Assembly: GCF_004102745.1 (NCBI RefSeq)
Contig: NZ_RLII01000003.1
Coordinates: 186,001-250,000, forward strand
Origin: Acetivibrio mesophilus
GTDB lineage: Bacteria; Bacillota; Clostridia; Acetivibrionales; Acetivibrionaceae
Direction: 5' to 3'
DNA: 64,000 nucleotides
In this document: positions 25,701 to 34,886 of the stretch, piece after piece
Numbering within the stretch: position 1 is the stretch's first letter
How the letters are laid out: the number at the start of each line of letters is the position of its first letter
The notes under the pieces: model-generated
Databases searched by the model: none
Told to the model about the DNA's origin: nothing
What the model saw: only the letters and a program-made list of their open reading frames with translations
Position numbers and translations under genes: made by a program

Positions 25701-28384
25701 TTGTTTTCACAAACAGAATACATAAGTACTATATTGTCGCCTGTAGCTCTTGTGGAATCGTCTGCATGGAAAAGCATTACCATTTTATCCTCAACTTTGG
25801 ATATTTGCGGCATCGAGTTCGGCATAATCCAGTCTTGCAAAGATATAATGTCAACTTCATCAACTATTCGAAATAATTTTGCGTTTCGGCCATTATTCCA
25901 CATAGTCGTTTTTTGGTTATAATCACGGGATGTTATCAATAGCTCAGGTTGCAAATATTCATATTCATTACCAAACAAGGAAAATGCTCTAGCTTTATTA
26001 GCGTTTGGCCAAAGTTGCCAATTTCCTTTGGCGAACTTCCATTTAAAGTCTATAACAAAAAGCACCTTAATACTAACTGCACCATATGCTTCTATAGCAC
26101 CCGCCCAATTGGGTACTATTTCCATTTCTAATTCTGCGCCTCCTTCAAGACCAACAGTCGCAACACCACGGACGCCAACACCACCGCCTGCTGATATCGA
26201 TGGAAGTGTTATCTTTATTGAACCTCCCAACTTAAAGCCTAGACCTTCATCTGCTGTATAGAAAGTAAAGTCACCTTGGAATTTGGCTCCAGCCCCTATT
26301 TTAAGTTCAAAATATACAGGAACAGGACCAGCGGCAAATGTTTTTCCAATATTAAATTCCGCACCGCCGTCAACAATGATTCCACCGCTACCATTTACTA
26401 TTTTACCATTTTTATCGAGTTTTACCTCCAAAAATCCGCATACTTGCACATTAAAAGAAACACTGCTTTTCCACGGCGTTTTTGCCAATTTATCCTTCCT
26501 ATCATTAAACAATTTTGATCTATCACCAAGACGTTCTTTAGCGTTTTGTATATCTTTTTTGAGATTGCTCCATTCTTTTTTATTATCTTCACTTTTTCCA
26601 TTCAAAAGCCCTTTGGTGTACTCGCCTGAAGCAAAGCCAACGACACCCTTGATTGTATATCCGTCAGCATCTTCTGAAATACTTATCTCAACAGGAACTT
26701 CCGCGCCCTCTACAGATAAATCAATAGGGAACAATTTTTTGAAGTCATCGTTAGGGGCGCTTGCATTGCTGTCTCCACCTAATTTCAATTTACTAATTTT
26801 GCTAATGTTATAGGCATTATTAAATTGATTTGAAACATTATTCTTTTTATTGATTGCAAGGTTGATAACAATCGGCTCTGATTCTATTCCTCCATTGGAA
26901 ACCATTTTCAATTTTACTGGCACTCCGGGATTTAATGATTTGCCCGGTGCAAACGCAAAGTATCCAGTGGAACTTGAAATTGATTTCCCGGCAGCCCCTC
27001 CTGCTACACTATCTTGATAAATAATGTATTTACCGCCTAAATGTGAGCCCCAAACTCCATCCACTTTTAAATTGAGCATTGTGGAATCACCTTCGGTAAA
27101 TTGCCTTGTTTGAGTTCTTAAGTCGTAATACAGCTTAGTGTCAGCAACCATAGATATATAAGGACGTCCGTCATTTTTAATCGGCTCCATAAATATCATA
27201 CGGGAGGTTCTTTGTTTTAGATCGTAATACTGCTTGTTGGTTCTGTATCCTTCAGCAGTAACTGTAACCGTGTTAACACCAAAAGCATCAGTATACGTGA
27301 CCATTCCATTAGCATCAGTAGTGTACTTTTTCGTTCCGACTGATACAGTTGCATTTTCTATTGGAGGATTATTTGGTGCCTGTTTATCACCTACTACAAT
27401 GTAATGACCATTTTTGTTCATATAATATTGTTTAAGTGCGTTCAAATCATTTACATCGATGCTACTTACGCGAATAGCATAGCGGAACATATCATCCATT
27501 GCTTTCTGAGCAAAATAGCCAATAGGCCCATATGAACCACTTTTTCCTGCCCTATCATATGTAAATTCCCAAGTAAGCCCTGATGCTATAACTCGACCTT
27601 TTCCTAGCGGATATTCAACTAATGTTGGGCGATTTGTATCATCTTCTCTCAAAATTACTTTACTACCTACCGGCAGTGATTCTTCATCAAAAGAAACATG
27701 GCTACAATACGACCCGGTCAAATCTCCGTCCAATAAAGCTGTGTTATCAGATAATGATCCAGTCACAATAGGGTGATTATAATCTGCAATATGATTTTTT
27801 ACCACATAGTGTGTTTGTTTAGTTACATCGCCAGGCAGTTTCTCAATCAAAGAACCGTTTGACCAACCTGCATCACAAGCGCCGAAAACAATAACGCCTC
27901 CAATACTTGCAAACAACTCCATATATTCTTTAAACATGCTATAATTTTCATATGTAGCAAAAGGTTGGTCATTCGCAAAAACAATTACGCCATACTCGGA
28001 TAGATCCACAGATAAAAATTGGGATGTTGTAACCTTCTGATATTGGGTTAATGACCCTAATACCACTTGATTTGCTGTTGAACTCCACGGGAGAACATCT
28101 TCGACCAATAAAACCTTTTTTGAAGATTCTTCCGCAAATAGTCGAACGGCTTTTTGCATAAGCGTATTTTGAGGGACATATCCCTCGGGAGCTTCATTTG
28201 ATGCTATCGATGTAACATCCGTTTGGGTTATTTCGTCAACGATGGCCTCAAGCTGTTCTTCTTCCAGCCAAATCTCGCTTTCATCAAAAGAATTTGTGTT
28301 TGCAAAAGTGGCTGTTGGAAGCAACGCTAAAAACATACATAAAGTTAGAATTGTTGCCACTATGCGTTGTGTTTTAAATTTCAT
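22718..28384 (-). CDS. Giant SLH-anchored multidomain surface protein
   Basis: An 1888-residue exported protein with signal peptide KTQRIVATILTLCMFLALL. An N-terminal region (~90-310; KKVLLVEDVLPW, VIVFGACDAGW, HPIVTGSLSD) has a glutamine-amidotransferase-like fold without a visible catalytic Cys-His-Glu set. A carboxypeptidase-regulatory-like repeat (~325-395) and a long beta-rich region with propeller-like repeats follow. CARDB-like domains come next, then a Big_2 Ig domain (~1430-1519), two InlB-type repeats (~1520-1593 and ~1628-1700) separated by a Gly/Ser linker, and three SLH domains (1708-1888) that anchor it to the cell wall. GGAGT precedes the ATG at 28384. Its role is unknown. There is no dockerin or cohesin, so it is not a standard cellulosome anchor. 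Confidence 0.85.
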   Translation of the reverse strand: MKFKTQRIVATILTLCMFLALLPTATFANTNSFDESEIWLEEEQLEAIVDEITQTDVTSIASNEAPEGYVPQNTLMQKAVRLFAEESSKKVLLVEDVLPWSSTANQVVLGSLTQYQKVTTSQFLSVDLSEYGVIVFANDQPFATYENYSMFKEYMELFASIGGVIVFGACDAGWSNGSLIEKLPGDVTKQTHYVVKNHIADYNHPIVTGSLSDNTALLDGDLTGSYCSHVSFDEESLPVGSKVILREDDTNRPTLVEYPLGKGRVIASGLTWEFTYDRAGKSGSYGPIGYFAQKAMDDMFRYAIRVSSIDVNDLNALKQYYMNKNGHYIVVGDKQAPNNPPIENATVSVGTKKYTTDANGMVTYTDAFGVNTVTVTAEGYRTNKQYYDLKQRTSRMIFMEPIKNDGRPYISMVADTKLYYDLRTQTRQFTEGDSTMLNLKVDGVWGSHLGGKYIIYQDSVAGGAAGKSISSSTGYFAFAPGKSLNPGVPVKLKMVSNGGIESEPIVINLAINKKNNVSNQFNNAYNISKISKLKLGGDSNASAPNDDFKKLFPIDLSVEGAEVPVEISISEDADGYTIKGVVGFASGEYTKGLLNGKSEDNKKEWSNLKKDIQNAKERLGDRSKLFNDRKDKLAKTPWKSSVSFNVQVCGFLEVKLDKNGKIVNGSGGIIVDGGAEFNIGKTFAAGPVPVYFELKIGAGAKFQGDFTFYTADEGLGFKLGGSIKITLPSISAGGGVGVRGVATVGLEGGAELEMEIVPNWAGAIEAYGAVSIKVLFVIDFKWKFAKGNWQLWPNANKARAFSLFGNEYEYLQPELLITSRDYNQKTTMWNNGRNAKLFRIVDEVDIISLQDWIMPNSMPQISKVEDKMVMLFHADDSTRATGDNIVLMYSVCENNVWSEPEPVWASDTADMFFNHIVVNDELYVVWQKQKSKVTKVTAEDLLAEVAENSEICYAKWNKDNNSFEQQQFVTDNAVLDMYPTLAVKDDEVSVVWVSNSESDPLGTSGEYSVMKSSLISENFDTPAKLYETKDYISDIATGYVNNKLAVIASVGFDSETAEVIYIDDDGTKNLSDSVSASALKFNNERFYWQLEGAIYEYDSTDNSTTRITAGDAKVISSSYKLVKNKDKSAIVWIDVTNGIYSVKASVLSGNSWSAPITLLTLDDSIIQYMDVCLLDSGNWQVIMNNLKKDSDMYSLVFANINTKTDIALESVYADEHNKSGDSLPINYSVTNLGENTVERVNVKIYAGDNVYTDKFVDCKIEPGATVEFTENIDTSNVDSVTDVTVFVESEDESDLTNNSEIIKIGLVDVSVSLSQYQIDENTIIVNAHIKNESKTPANVAISVVEDSLDGIVLDVKNLGALDDEQDYVYVYTIDATQIDFGEEGRKSYFFNINTLEPNLNGDTTDLIIVYPAVEENIGTAEIEEIAIEPVTGLSLDRRNVELTISGETYETAQLSASIAPQDATYKDVMWEVENADIAYVDSEGKVTARSVGQTKVIATSYDGEFVDEAIVTVYDGDTKYQLTINAGTGGSIITGATGEYFAGQSINISAQANSGYKFKNWTSSDGGSFEDENSETTTFAMPSNATTITANFESTGNGDSGSGGSGSGGSGSSGSSGRGSTGSNTTTCIVTFETNGGSKVDSQRISQNGKATQPTAPKKDGFTFAGWYLDKELTKEYDFDAGVKSDITIYAKWTEDTVMPTPPIEWVNPFEDVKTSDWFYSDVEYVVQNGLFSGTSATTFEPNNRMTRAMLVTVLWRLEGSPVLGNNPFEDVPSGQWYSEAVAWAAQNGIVSGMGDGLFAPNSDITREQMATILYRYEQFSGKIPPDIVADREFSDWDDISDYAKNPVNVLTAQGIINGKPGNLFDPKGTATRAEVAAMLHRFLEVVK

Positions 28385-28437
28385 TCTCTATCACTACTCC
28401 TTTAAAAATATGTATTTTAATGGCTTTACCAGTAAAA

Positions 28438-29085
28438 TCAGTTTTTTAATAATGCGTTAGGATCATTGTTAAACAAAACTTCCTTTTCTTTGCTATAACC
28501 GTAAGAAATATTCGGTAGCTTATCTTGACAAACTTCAATAATTTTAGCGCAAGATAAAAAGCAAAAGTTATTAAAGACGCTTCCATCTCGAAAACCGACA
28601 ATCAGTATATCTTTATTATTAGCAGAGGTAACACCTTGAGGCATTTTAGAATATATCCAAACTACTTCCTCAGTTTTCCTTATTGTTGAACCATTCCTAG
28701 AGATAAATACGAACCAAGTAGGAGTAACGAATAAATGGAGTTTATACCTCTTATCTTCGAATTTTATAAGAAGATTATTCTTTAATTCAGAATCAATCGA
28801 CGAAATAAACTCATCAGCATATCCCCTTTGTTGTAAAGCCTGCCAAACTTTGCTCTTTTTAATATTTACACTTTCCATTATTTTTTTTACTAAAAATATA
28901 GAAATAGTTACAGCAATTATAGCAAACAACGCAAGAACGACATTCCATTGAACTTTTGTATAACCTTCTGCTGCCGGACTAAAAATCAGACAGCAAAAAA
29001 TAATCGCAAGCATTATCAATACTCCTGCCAATTTAAAAATAATGCTGATACTACTTTCCCTTATGGCTTTTTGGATTGTTTCCAT
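28438..29085 (-). CDS. Two-helix membrane protein with cytoplasmic domain, unknown
   Basis: A 215-residue protein with two transmembrane helices (about 18-38 and 48-68), followed by a ~140-residue soluble domain. That domain contains FVTPTWFVFISRNG and EVVWIYSK, a beta-rich pattern seen in clostridial proteins of unknown function. The ATG at 29085 has GAGG 8 bases upstream; a TTG immediately before it is less likely. It lies 53 bases upstream of the SLH gene on the same strand, so the two could be co-transcribed. I do not recognise a characterised family. Confidence 0.65.
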   Translation of the reverse strand: METIQKAIRESSISIIFKLAGVLIMLAIIFCCLIFSPAAEGYTKVQWNVVLALFAIIAVTISIFLVKKIMESVNIKKSKVWQALQQRGYADEFISSIDSELKNNLLIKFEDKRYKLHLFVTPTWFVFISRNGSTIRKTEEVVWIYSKMPQGVTSANNKDILIVGFRDGSVFNNFCFLSCAKIIEVCQDKLPNISYGYSKEKEVLFNNDPNALLKN

Positions 29086-29823
29086 CAATTCAACCTCATT
29101 CTTTCATATAGTAATTTTAATAACCCATATTTATTGATATCATCGCATTTCAGAAATTGATTTTTAGCTCACCCCTTAAAAACCACCAGAAATTCAAGCA
29201 ATTACTAAAATCTTCGCATTCTTGAAACACCTCTAAGATCAAAGTGGATTGGCCTTTTTGACCAGACTACTTAATTTTAGACGCGTTGCAAATGCTAAGC
29301 TATTGAATGAATATCAAAGCCATCTGTTGAAAAAAATTCTACCATTGTATGAATTTGATAAGGATACTGTTCTGCAGTATAAAGATGTGTATCAAAACTC
29401 TATTTGCTTGGGATTGACTATAAAGAAAAACATTATAACGAAGCTTAACATAAATGTCAGCCATTTTCTTCTTTTAAAAAGATGTGTCACATCCTATTAC
29501 TATCATGTTAATCCTAGCAAGAAATCGAACATTTTTCGCCATGCAATTTCCATTCATTCTAACTAAGGTGGTTTATAAAGCAGTAATAATACTCTATTTT
29601 TGCATTTCAAAGTACAAATCATATGCAAGCAATATGAACGCTTACCCATTTAATTGCCTAATATATAACAAATAAATCATAACAAAATTTGGGGCCGATG
29701 TCAATTTACTTGGTTAAAAATTATAGCTGAGGCATGAACTCCTTAATTGCAAAACTAAAATCCCCTCAATTTTTGTGCAAGTGAAATTTACTCTTACAAA
29801 TTTAACATAATGTCCGGAATAAA
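29086..29823. other. Gene-poor gap, no supported gene
   Basis: About 740 bases with only short or weak reading frames. The longest, 29249-29566 on the plus strand (105 codons), has no ribosome site and no recognisable family. I see no transposase motif, tRNA or repeat array. It may be a decayed gene. Confidence 0.5.
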
Positions 29824-29853
29824 TTTTGCCTCTTTCATTTCACTCAAAGAGGC
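29824..29853. repeat. Dispersed short hairpin repeat, copy 2
   Basis: TTTTGCCTCTTTCATTTCAC-TCAAAGAGGC, with the same GCCTCTT/AAGAGGC stem as at 20627-20661 and 28 of 30 bases identical. It directly abuts the terminator at 29857. Confidence 0.6.
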
Positions 29854-29856
29854 TAT

Positions 29857-29897
29857 AAGAAAACAGGACACCCAATTGTGGGTATCCTGTTTTCTTG
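29857..29897 (-). terminator. Strong hairpin terminator after the chemoreceptor gene
   Basis: AAGAAAACAGGA and TCCTGTTTTCTT form 12 perfect pairs, extended inward by ACCC/GGGT around AATTGT. The structure is nearly symmetrical and could work in both directions. The nearest gene end is the chemoreceptor stop at 30006. Confidence 0.8.
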
Positions 29898-30005
29898 TTA
29901 ATCATAGATTAGCCCGTCTAAGATTATTTCCACCGATATGCCGCATATGAGCGTATTGTCCAAGTCTTTCCTGTGGCTCTTTAGTCGCTAACACAATCGA
30001 AATTT

Positions 30006-32474
30006 CTATATTCTAAATATATTAATGGTCTGTTCAAGCCTTGAAGACAACGTACTCAAATCCTCCGAAAGGGAAAGGAGATGCTTTATCAAATCCACCT
30101 GTTCATCCATGGCGGCAGAAATATTCTGTATCTCCCTAATATTGTTCTTTGTACTGCCATTCAACCTTTCCATGGACTTAATAATATTGCAGCGAGCATC
30201 CTCTATATTGTGCACATAATCGGTAACACTCGTAATTGCGCTGAATATGTTATCCATAAAAACTACAATGTTGTCAAGCTTATTTATTGTCTCGATAACA
30301 GCATGGTCATGCCCACTGATTACCTCATTGGAAGATTTAACAGCTTCATTGGTCTTTTCAATAGTCTTACCTATGTTTTTAAGCTTGGATTCAATATAAT
30401 TTGCAGATACTCTCGACTGTTGGGCAAGTTTCTTAATTTCGGATGCAACTACACTAAAGCTTTTTCCTGCCTCTCCCGCCCTTGCCGCTTCAATAGTTGC
30501 ATTCAGTGCCAAGAGATTGGTTTGACTGGAAATACCCTTAATAACCGAAGTAATTTTTGAAATCTCCGCCGACTCTTTTCTAAGGCTGCCGATAAGCTCT
30601 GAGAATTCTACTATAGTCTTTTTTACTTCATCAGCATTGATCTTTAATGTATTGACAGTATCCTTTCCGTCCTCACTTAGCCTCTTTGCCCCAGTAACAA
30701 TATTATTGACATTTGTGAAATCATCGATAATAACTTGTATTTGCTCCGAAAGTTGATTAACCACAATATCATTATTCTCAATTTCTTGTGTTTGTGAGTT
30801 GATTTCATCCTTCATTTCCTCAAGCATTGCCGAAAATTCCTGGATAGAAGAATAGTTCTGCTCACAGGTCGCGGATACCGATTGGGATGATTCAACTGCT
30901 ATGTCAGAAGCATTTTTTATGCTTCCGATAAGCTTCTTCAAGTTTTCTGCCATGTCCATGAAGCTTACTCCGAGCCTTCCTATCTCATCTCTTCTGTCGG
31001 TATCGCTGTTTACTTCAAGATCTCCTTCTTTTATTTTATTCATCGATTTTATCAGCTTCCCAATACCCAAGGAAATATCTCCGGTAATCAGCACCGAAAG
31101 AAGTAACCCTACTATAACGCATACAATACCGATAAGTACTATAAACCCGGCTATGGAGTTTACATCTCGGGTAATGTTTTCCAAAGGTGTTATAGATACC
31201 AAAGTCCATTCTAGGGGTGTATTCTTAATTTCTCTTATAGTGTAAAAAGTAACCAGCATTCTTTTACCATTGATAGTAACATCCTCTTCAATAATACCAC
31301 CAAAGGAAGTAGCCTGTTTGTTTTCCATCTGAATCTTGTTTATACTTTCCTTTACCTTTTCAAAAACACGGAGATTTATATATCCGTCCCTTTCATGGAG
31401 GTCCTTGAGAGTTTTTTCATCAAGCTCCACTTCTGTATCCATTTTATACAAGAGATCTCTCACGTCCTTGTCTTGTAAAGAAAGCAACTCCGTCTTCTTC
31501 AATAAATCAGCCTTGGTTTTCCCCTCTCCATTTACATAGCTGAGGTCCTCAATCAAGAGCCCGTTATCTTTTATATTCTGAGGATTAAATATCATGTTGT
31601 CTTTATTGCCCACTATGAAGAAGTATCCGTTATGGGGAATTTGCACGTTCTCAAGTATACGCTCCATGGAATCTTCCCTGATGTTTACCTGCAGGCTTCC
31701 AACACTTTTCATGCTCGTTGCGGTATAAACCGACTTCATAAGAGAAATCGTTGTGTTGCCGCCCTTTCTCCTTAAGAAGGCAATATCGCTGATATGTGTA
31801 TCAATCCATAATGAGTTTACTCCGCTTTGTGCAAATTCCTTGGCCGTTATGGAATCACGGTAATCAAACCTCAATTCTTCAAAGGTTCCCTCACCTCCAA
31901 TAATTCCATAGCCAGTATTAGATACCAAAGTCAGGTTTGCAATTGTATCAACCCTGTAGCTGTAATATGCATTGAGGTAGGGTTTTATAATGCTGGCCAA
32001 GCGAGCACGCATATGTTCATCGTCTGTCTTGTTAATTTCATCTATGGCAGGAGCAATTGTAATATCTCTGGTAATAGACATGGCTAAATTATCGATTTCC
32101 TCAAGAACGATTTTTATATTGTTACCCGTTTGCTCCATAAGTCCCAAAGTACTCTCTTTAGCCTGTTCTATCATGGTATTTGATAGAGTGATAAGGGAAT
32201 ATCCTAAGACCACCGACAGCAGAATAATTGTTATGGCAAAGGAAAGGTTTATTTTTATACCTATTTTTATTTTATTCATTTTTGACAACCGAACCACTTT
32301 TTCAAACCAGTTTTTGTCATTAACTGCATAAGTATAGGACACTTCTTCTTTATTCCCTTTGATATTTGCAGTTTTTATTGATTTTCTCTTTGGTTTGAAT
32401 TGGATTAATTTTCTGACCTTCCTCATTGCTTTAACAATTACAGCTTTTATTCTGCCCAAAGAATCAAACCCCAT
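30006..32474 (-). CDS. Methyl-accepting chemotaxis protein with dCache-like sensor
   Basis: An 822-residue transmembrane chemoreceptor. A basic cytoplasmic N-terminus of about 75 residues precedes the first membrane helix ([21 protein letters not shown]). An extracellular dCache-like domain follows (~100-430, with [14 protein letters not shown]). The second helix is near 440-465 ([19 protein letters not shown]), then a HAMP domain ([16 protein letters not shown]) and a long signalling coiled coil. The conserved hairpin tip is [26 protein letters not shown]. It would pass ligand binding to CheA/CheW. GAGGTGGG precedes the ATG at 32474. The ligand is not predictable. The unusually long basic N-terminal tail is atypical. 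Confidence 0.9.
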   Translation of the reverse strand: MGFDSLGRIKAVIVKAMRKVRKLIQFKPKRKSIKTANIKGNKEEVSYTYAVNDKNWFEKVVRLSKMNKIKIGIKINLSFAITIILLSVVLGYSLITLSNTMIEQAKESTLGLMEQTGNNIKIVLEEIDNLAMSITRDITIAPAIDEINKTDDEHMRARLASIIKPYLNAYYSYRVDTIANLTLVSNTGYGIIGGEGTFEELRFDYRDSITAKEFAQSGVNSLWIDTHISDIAFLRRKGGNTTISLMKSVYTATSMKSVGSLQVNIREDSMERILENVQIPHNGYFFIVGNKDNMIFNPQNIKDNGLLIEDLSYVNGEGKTKADLLKKTELLSLQDKDVRDLLYKMDTEVELDEKTLKDLHERDGYINLRVFEKVKESINKIQMENKQATSFGGIIEEDVTINGKRMLVTFYTIREIKNTPLEWTLVSITPLENITRDVNSIAGFIVLIGIVCVIVGLLLSVLITGDISLGIGKLIKSMNKIKEGDLEVNSDTDRRDEIGRLGVSFMDMAENLKKLIGSIKNASDIAVESSQSVSATCEQNYSSIQEFSAMLEEMKDEINSQTQEIENNDIVVNQLSEQIQVIIDDFTNVNNIVTGAKRLSEDGKDTVNTLKINADEVKKTIVEFSELIGSLRKESAEISKITSVIKGISSQTNLLALNATIEAARAGEAGKSFSVVASEIKKLAQQSRVSANYIESKLKNIGKTIEKTNEAVKSSNEVISGHDHAVIETINKLDNIVVFMDNIFSAITSVTDYVHNIEDARCNIIKSMERLNGSTKNNIREIQNISAAMDEQVDLIKHLLSLSEDLSTLSSRLEQTINIFRI

Positions 32475-32838
32475 AGTTTCCCACCTCTATCTGCTTTTTT
32501 TAAGATGCTAACATAAAAGAAATTCATGCTTGTGCAAAATACCATACAAAAATTGTGTTGAAATGCAACAATTTAAAACATATTAGAATATTTAAAACGG
32601 GATAATATATACAGCAAATAGCAACATATACTATTTATTATGATTTATCGTGCTAAACTTTTATTAACTTTATAGAAAATTGGATTTATTGAAGAATAAA
32701 TTAAATAATCCTTTAAATAAAATAGGAAACAAGTATTACAGCATGTATCATACTTATTTCCTCAGTTATTCTATTTAAAGAGATTAATAACAAAGAGATA
32801 GAGATCCCCCACTTCTATAAGGGGAAGGTATTCAATTG
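32475..32838. other. AT-rich gap between chemoreceptor and response regulator
   Basis: 364 bases without a gene. A weak CCCC/GGGG hairpin lies at about 32804-32822, just past the regulator stop, and an AATTGTTG/CAACACAATT hairpin at about 32549-32573 lies upstream of the chemoreceptor. No clear promoter or riboswitch motif was recognised. Confidence 0.4.
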
Positions 32839-33489
32839 TTAATTGGTAATGTTATGCTTGAAGGCATATATCGCAGCCTGTGTCCGGTCCGATACATTGA
32901 GTTTTTTGAAAATATTTGAGACATGATTTTTGACAGTTTTCTCACTAATGAAAAGGCGTCTGGCTATCTCCTTATTAATGAGACCCTCTGCTATCAGCTC
33001 TAAAACCTCTAGTTCTCTTGCTGTTAAATTGTTTTCCGGATTTCTACCCTTTTCATTTATCGTTACCCTGTTAAACTCCTTGACGAGCTCCTTGGTCATG
33101 TTCGACTGGATATATGACTGTCCTTTGTTTACACTTCGTATAGCCTCAACCAACACTGCAGAATCCACATCTTTTAGCACATATCCTTCTGCTCCCATCT
33201 GAAGGGTCTTAAACAAATATTCTCTATCTTCGTGAATGGTAAGCACAATAATTTTGGTAGGGATATTCTCAGTCTTTATTTCCTTTATTGCCTGCAAACC
33301 GTTCATCCCCGGCATATTAATGTCCATAAGAACAACGTCCGGTTGGTGCTCCTTTGCCAATTTTACAGCTTCCTCTCCGTTTGATGCCTGTGCCACCACA
33401 ACGATATCCTTCTCAAGCTCTAATATTTGCTTAAGTCCTTCTCTTACCATAGCATGGTCGTCTGCAATCACAACACGTATCTTATCCAT
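32839..33489 (-). CDS. NarL/LuxR-family response regulator (DegU-like)
   Basis: A 216-residue two-component regulator. The receiver domain has the acidic pair ([12 protein letters not shown]), the phosphorylated Asp in [14 protein letters not shown], the Thr in VLTIHED and the Lys in YVLKDVD. A LuxR-type helix-turn-helix follows at about 150-212 ([33 protein letters not shown]). Closest in layout to B. subtilis DegU. The ATG at 33489 overlaps the end of the kinase gene by 8 bases, so the pair is translationally coupled. Target genes are not known from this window; the chemoreceptor lies downstream after a 364-base gap. Confidence 0.92.
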   Translation of the reverse strand: MDKIRVVIADDHAMVREGLKQILELEKDIVVVAQASNGEEAVKLAKEHQPDVVLMDINMPGMNGLQAIKEIKTENIPTKIIVLTIHEDREYLFKTLQMGAEGYVLKDVDSAVLVEAIRSVNKGQSYIQSNMTKELVKEFNRVTINEKGRNPENNLTARELEVLELIAEGLINKEIARRLFISEKTVKNHVSNIFKKLNVSDRTQAAIYAFKHNITN

Positions 33490-34657
33490 CTGAGACCCCC
33501 TCTTCCGGTATTAAAGGTACAGTAATATAAAGTCTGGTTCCTTTACCAATAGTAGAATTAATTTCAAAATTACCGTCCAAAAGCTGCACTCTTTCTCTCA
33601 TACTTATAAGACCGAAGCCTCCGTTATTGTTATGTCCTCTTGTCTTTAGAGAATCAATATCAAAACCCACTCCATTGTCAACTATATAAAGTTTTAGTTC
33701 CTTTTCTAAAAATTCAAGATTTATAGTAACTTTACTTGCATGAGCATGCTTTTTAATATTGTTGATAGCTTCCTGGACAAGTCTGAAAACCGTTAACGAT
33801 ACTACAGGCTTCAGTTGATCACAAGTACCTCTCGTCTTAAACGATACTGCTATTTTAGATTCTTCCTGATAGGTCTCTATATATCTTTGAAGGGTTGGTA
33901 TCAAACCTAAATCATCCAGTGACATGGGCCTTAAATCATATATTATTTTTCTAACATCCCCAAGGGTGTCCCTGACGACAGACTTTAAAATCTTAAGTTC
34001 ATCCTTTGCCTTTTCGGGTTCGGAGTCAACCAACCTTTCACATATTTCCGCCTTTAAAACAATATTGGACATCGACTGGGCAGGTCCGTCATGAATTTCC
34101 CTTGCAACCCTCTGACGCTCCTCCTCCTGAGCCTTGATTATCTGAATGCCCAAAAGCTGTCTCTGTCTCAAATCTTCAAGCTGTAAGCTCACATTCTCAA
34201 GGTCTCCCGTTAGGTAGCTCAGTGATGCTCCAATCTGAGAAATAAGATTATCCGCTTTCTTAACAGTCTTATAGGCTTCCTTTAGTCGTAATTCCAATTC
34301 ATTTCTTCTTCTGATATAATATTGTTCCCGTTCTCGCTTTACGGCAAGCTCGACACGGATATTGTCAGCATTTTCATAGGTTTTTCTTATCTCATCCTCA
34401 GAATATTTATCGTAACTTTTACTTACAAACATTAGCTGTTTCTTGCTTTCCTTAAGGGCAATCTCTAGCAGTTGCACACTTTCAATAACTTCTGCCGTTT
34501 TAAGTTTTAGCTCTTCCAACTCCTTTTCGAGTCTCACACACTCTTTCCTTGCACCTTCAGCAATATCAAACAACTCAGCTTTGCTGTTATTTATGGCTTC
34601 AACTGTCTTCTTAATTATCTGATCCAAATTAGATGTATCTACTCTATTGTTGGCCAC
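33482..34657 (-). CDS. DegS-like sensor histidine kinase
   Basis: A 391-residue cytoplasmic kinase without membrane segments. A DegS-type coiled-coil sensor region occupies residues ~1-165. A HisKA_3 dimerisation domain with the phospho-accepting His follows ([21 protein letters not shown]), then a HATPase_c domain with N and G boxes ([35 protein letters not shown]). The start is GTG at 34657 with GGTGAGG seven bases upstream. It would phosphorylate the overlapping DegU-like regulator in response to an intracellular signal. In Bacillus, DegS/DegU control secreted degradative enzymes and motility; the same role here is inference. Confidence 0.92.
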   Translation of the reverse strand: MANNRVDTSNLDQIIKKTVEAINNSKAELFDIAEGARKECVRLEKELEELKLKTAEVIESVQLLEIALKESKKQLMFVSKSYDKYSEDEIRKTYENADNIRVELAVKREREQYYIRRRNELELRLKEAYKTVKKADNLISQIGASLSYLTGDLENVSLQLEDLRQRQLLGIQIIKAQEEERQRVAREIHDGPAQSMSNIVLKAEICERLVDSEPEKAKDELKILKSVVRDTLGDVRKIIYDLRPMSLDDLGLIPTLQRYIETYQEESKIAVSFKTRGTCDQLKPVVSLTVFRLVQEAINNIKKHAHASKVTINLEFLEKELKLYIVDNGVGFDIDSLKTRGHNNNGGFGLISMRERVQLLDGNFEINSTIGKGTRLYITVPLIPEEGVSDG

Positions 34658-34886
34658 TTCGATACCTCACCATATTTTTGACTAGTATTTATATTCTACA
34701 TAGAGGCGCAAAATCCTTTGTTGTTTTCTGTTAATATAAGATTTTTTTTGAAAATTCGTCAACATTTATATTCTCCCTATTCCCCCATTATTAAATTCAA
34801 TTTATCAAAATGCATTTTATTCCCCTACTTATCTAATATAAAATGTGTTATAATGTTTTAAAAAAAGAAGAAAGGACAAGCAAAAG

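Noticed and set aside
29249-29566. 105-codon plus-strand reading frame in the 29-30 kb gap
   Set aside because: No ribosome site, no recognisable motif and unusual composition; more likely chance or decayed sequence.
29906-30005. Possible c-di-GMP or other riboswitch downstream of the chemoreceptor
   Set aside because: It lies after the gene, not before one, and the conserved core of known classes is not present.
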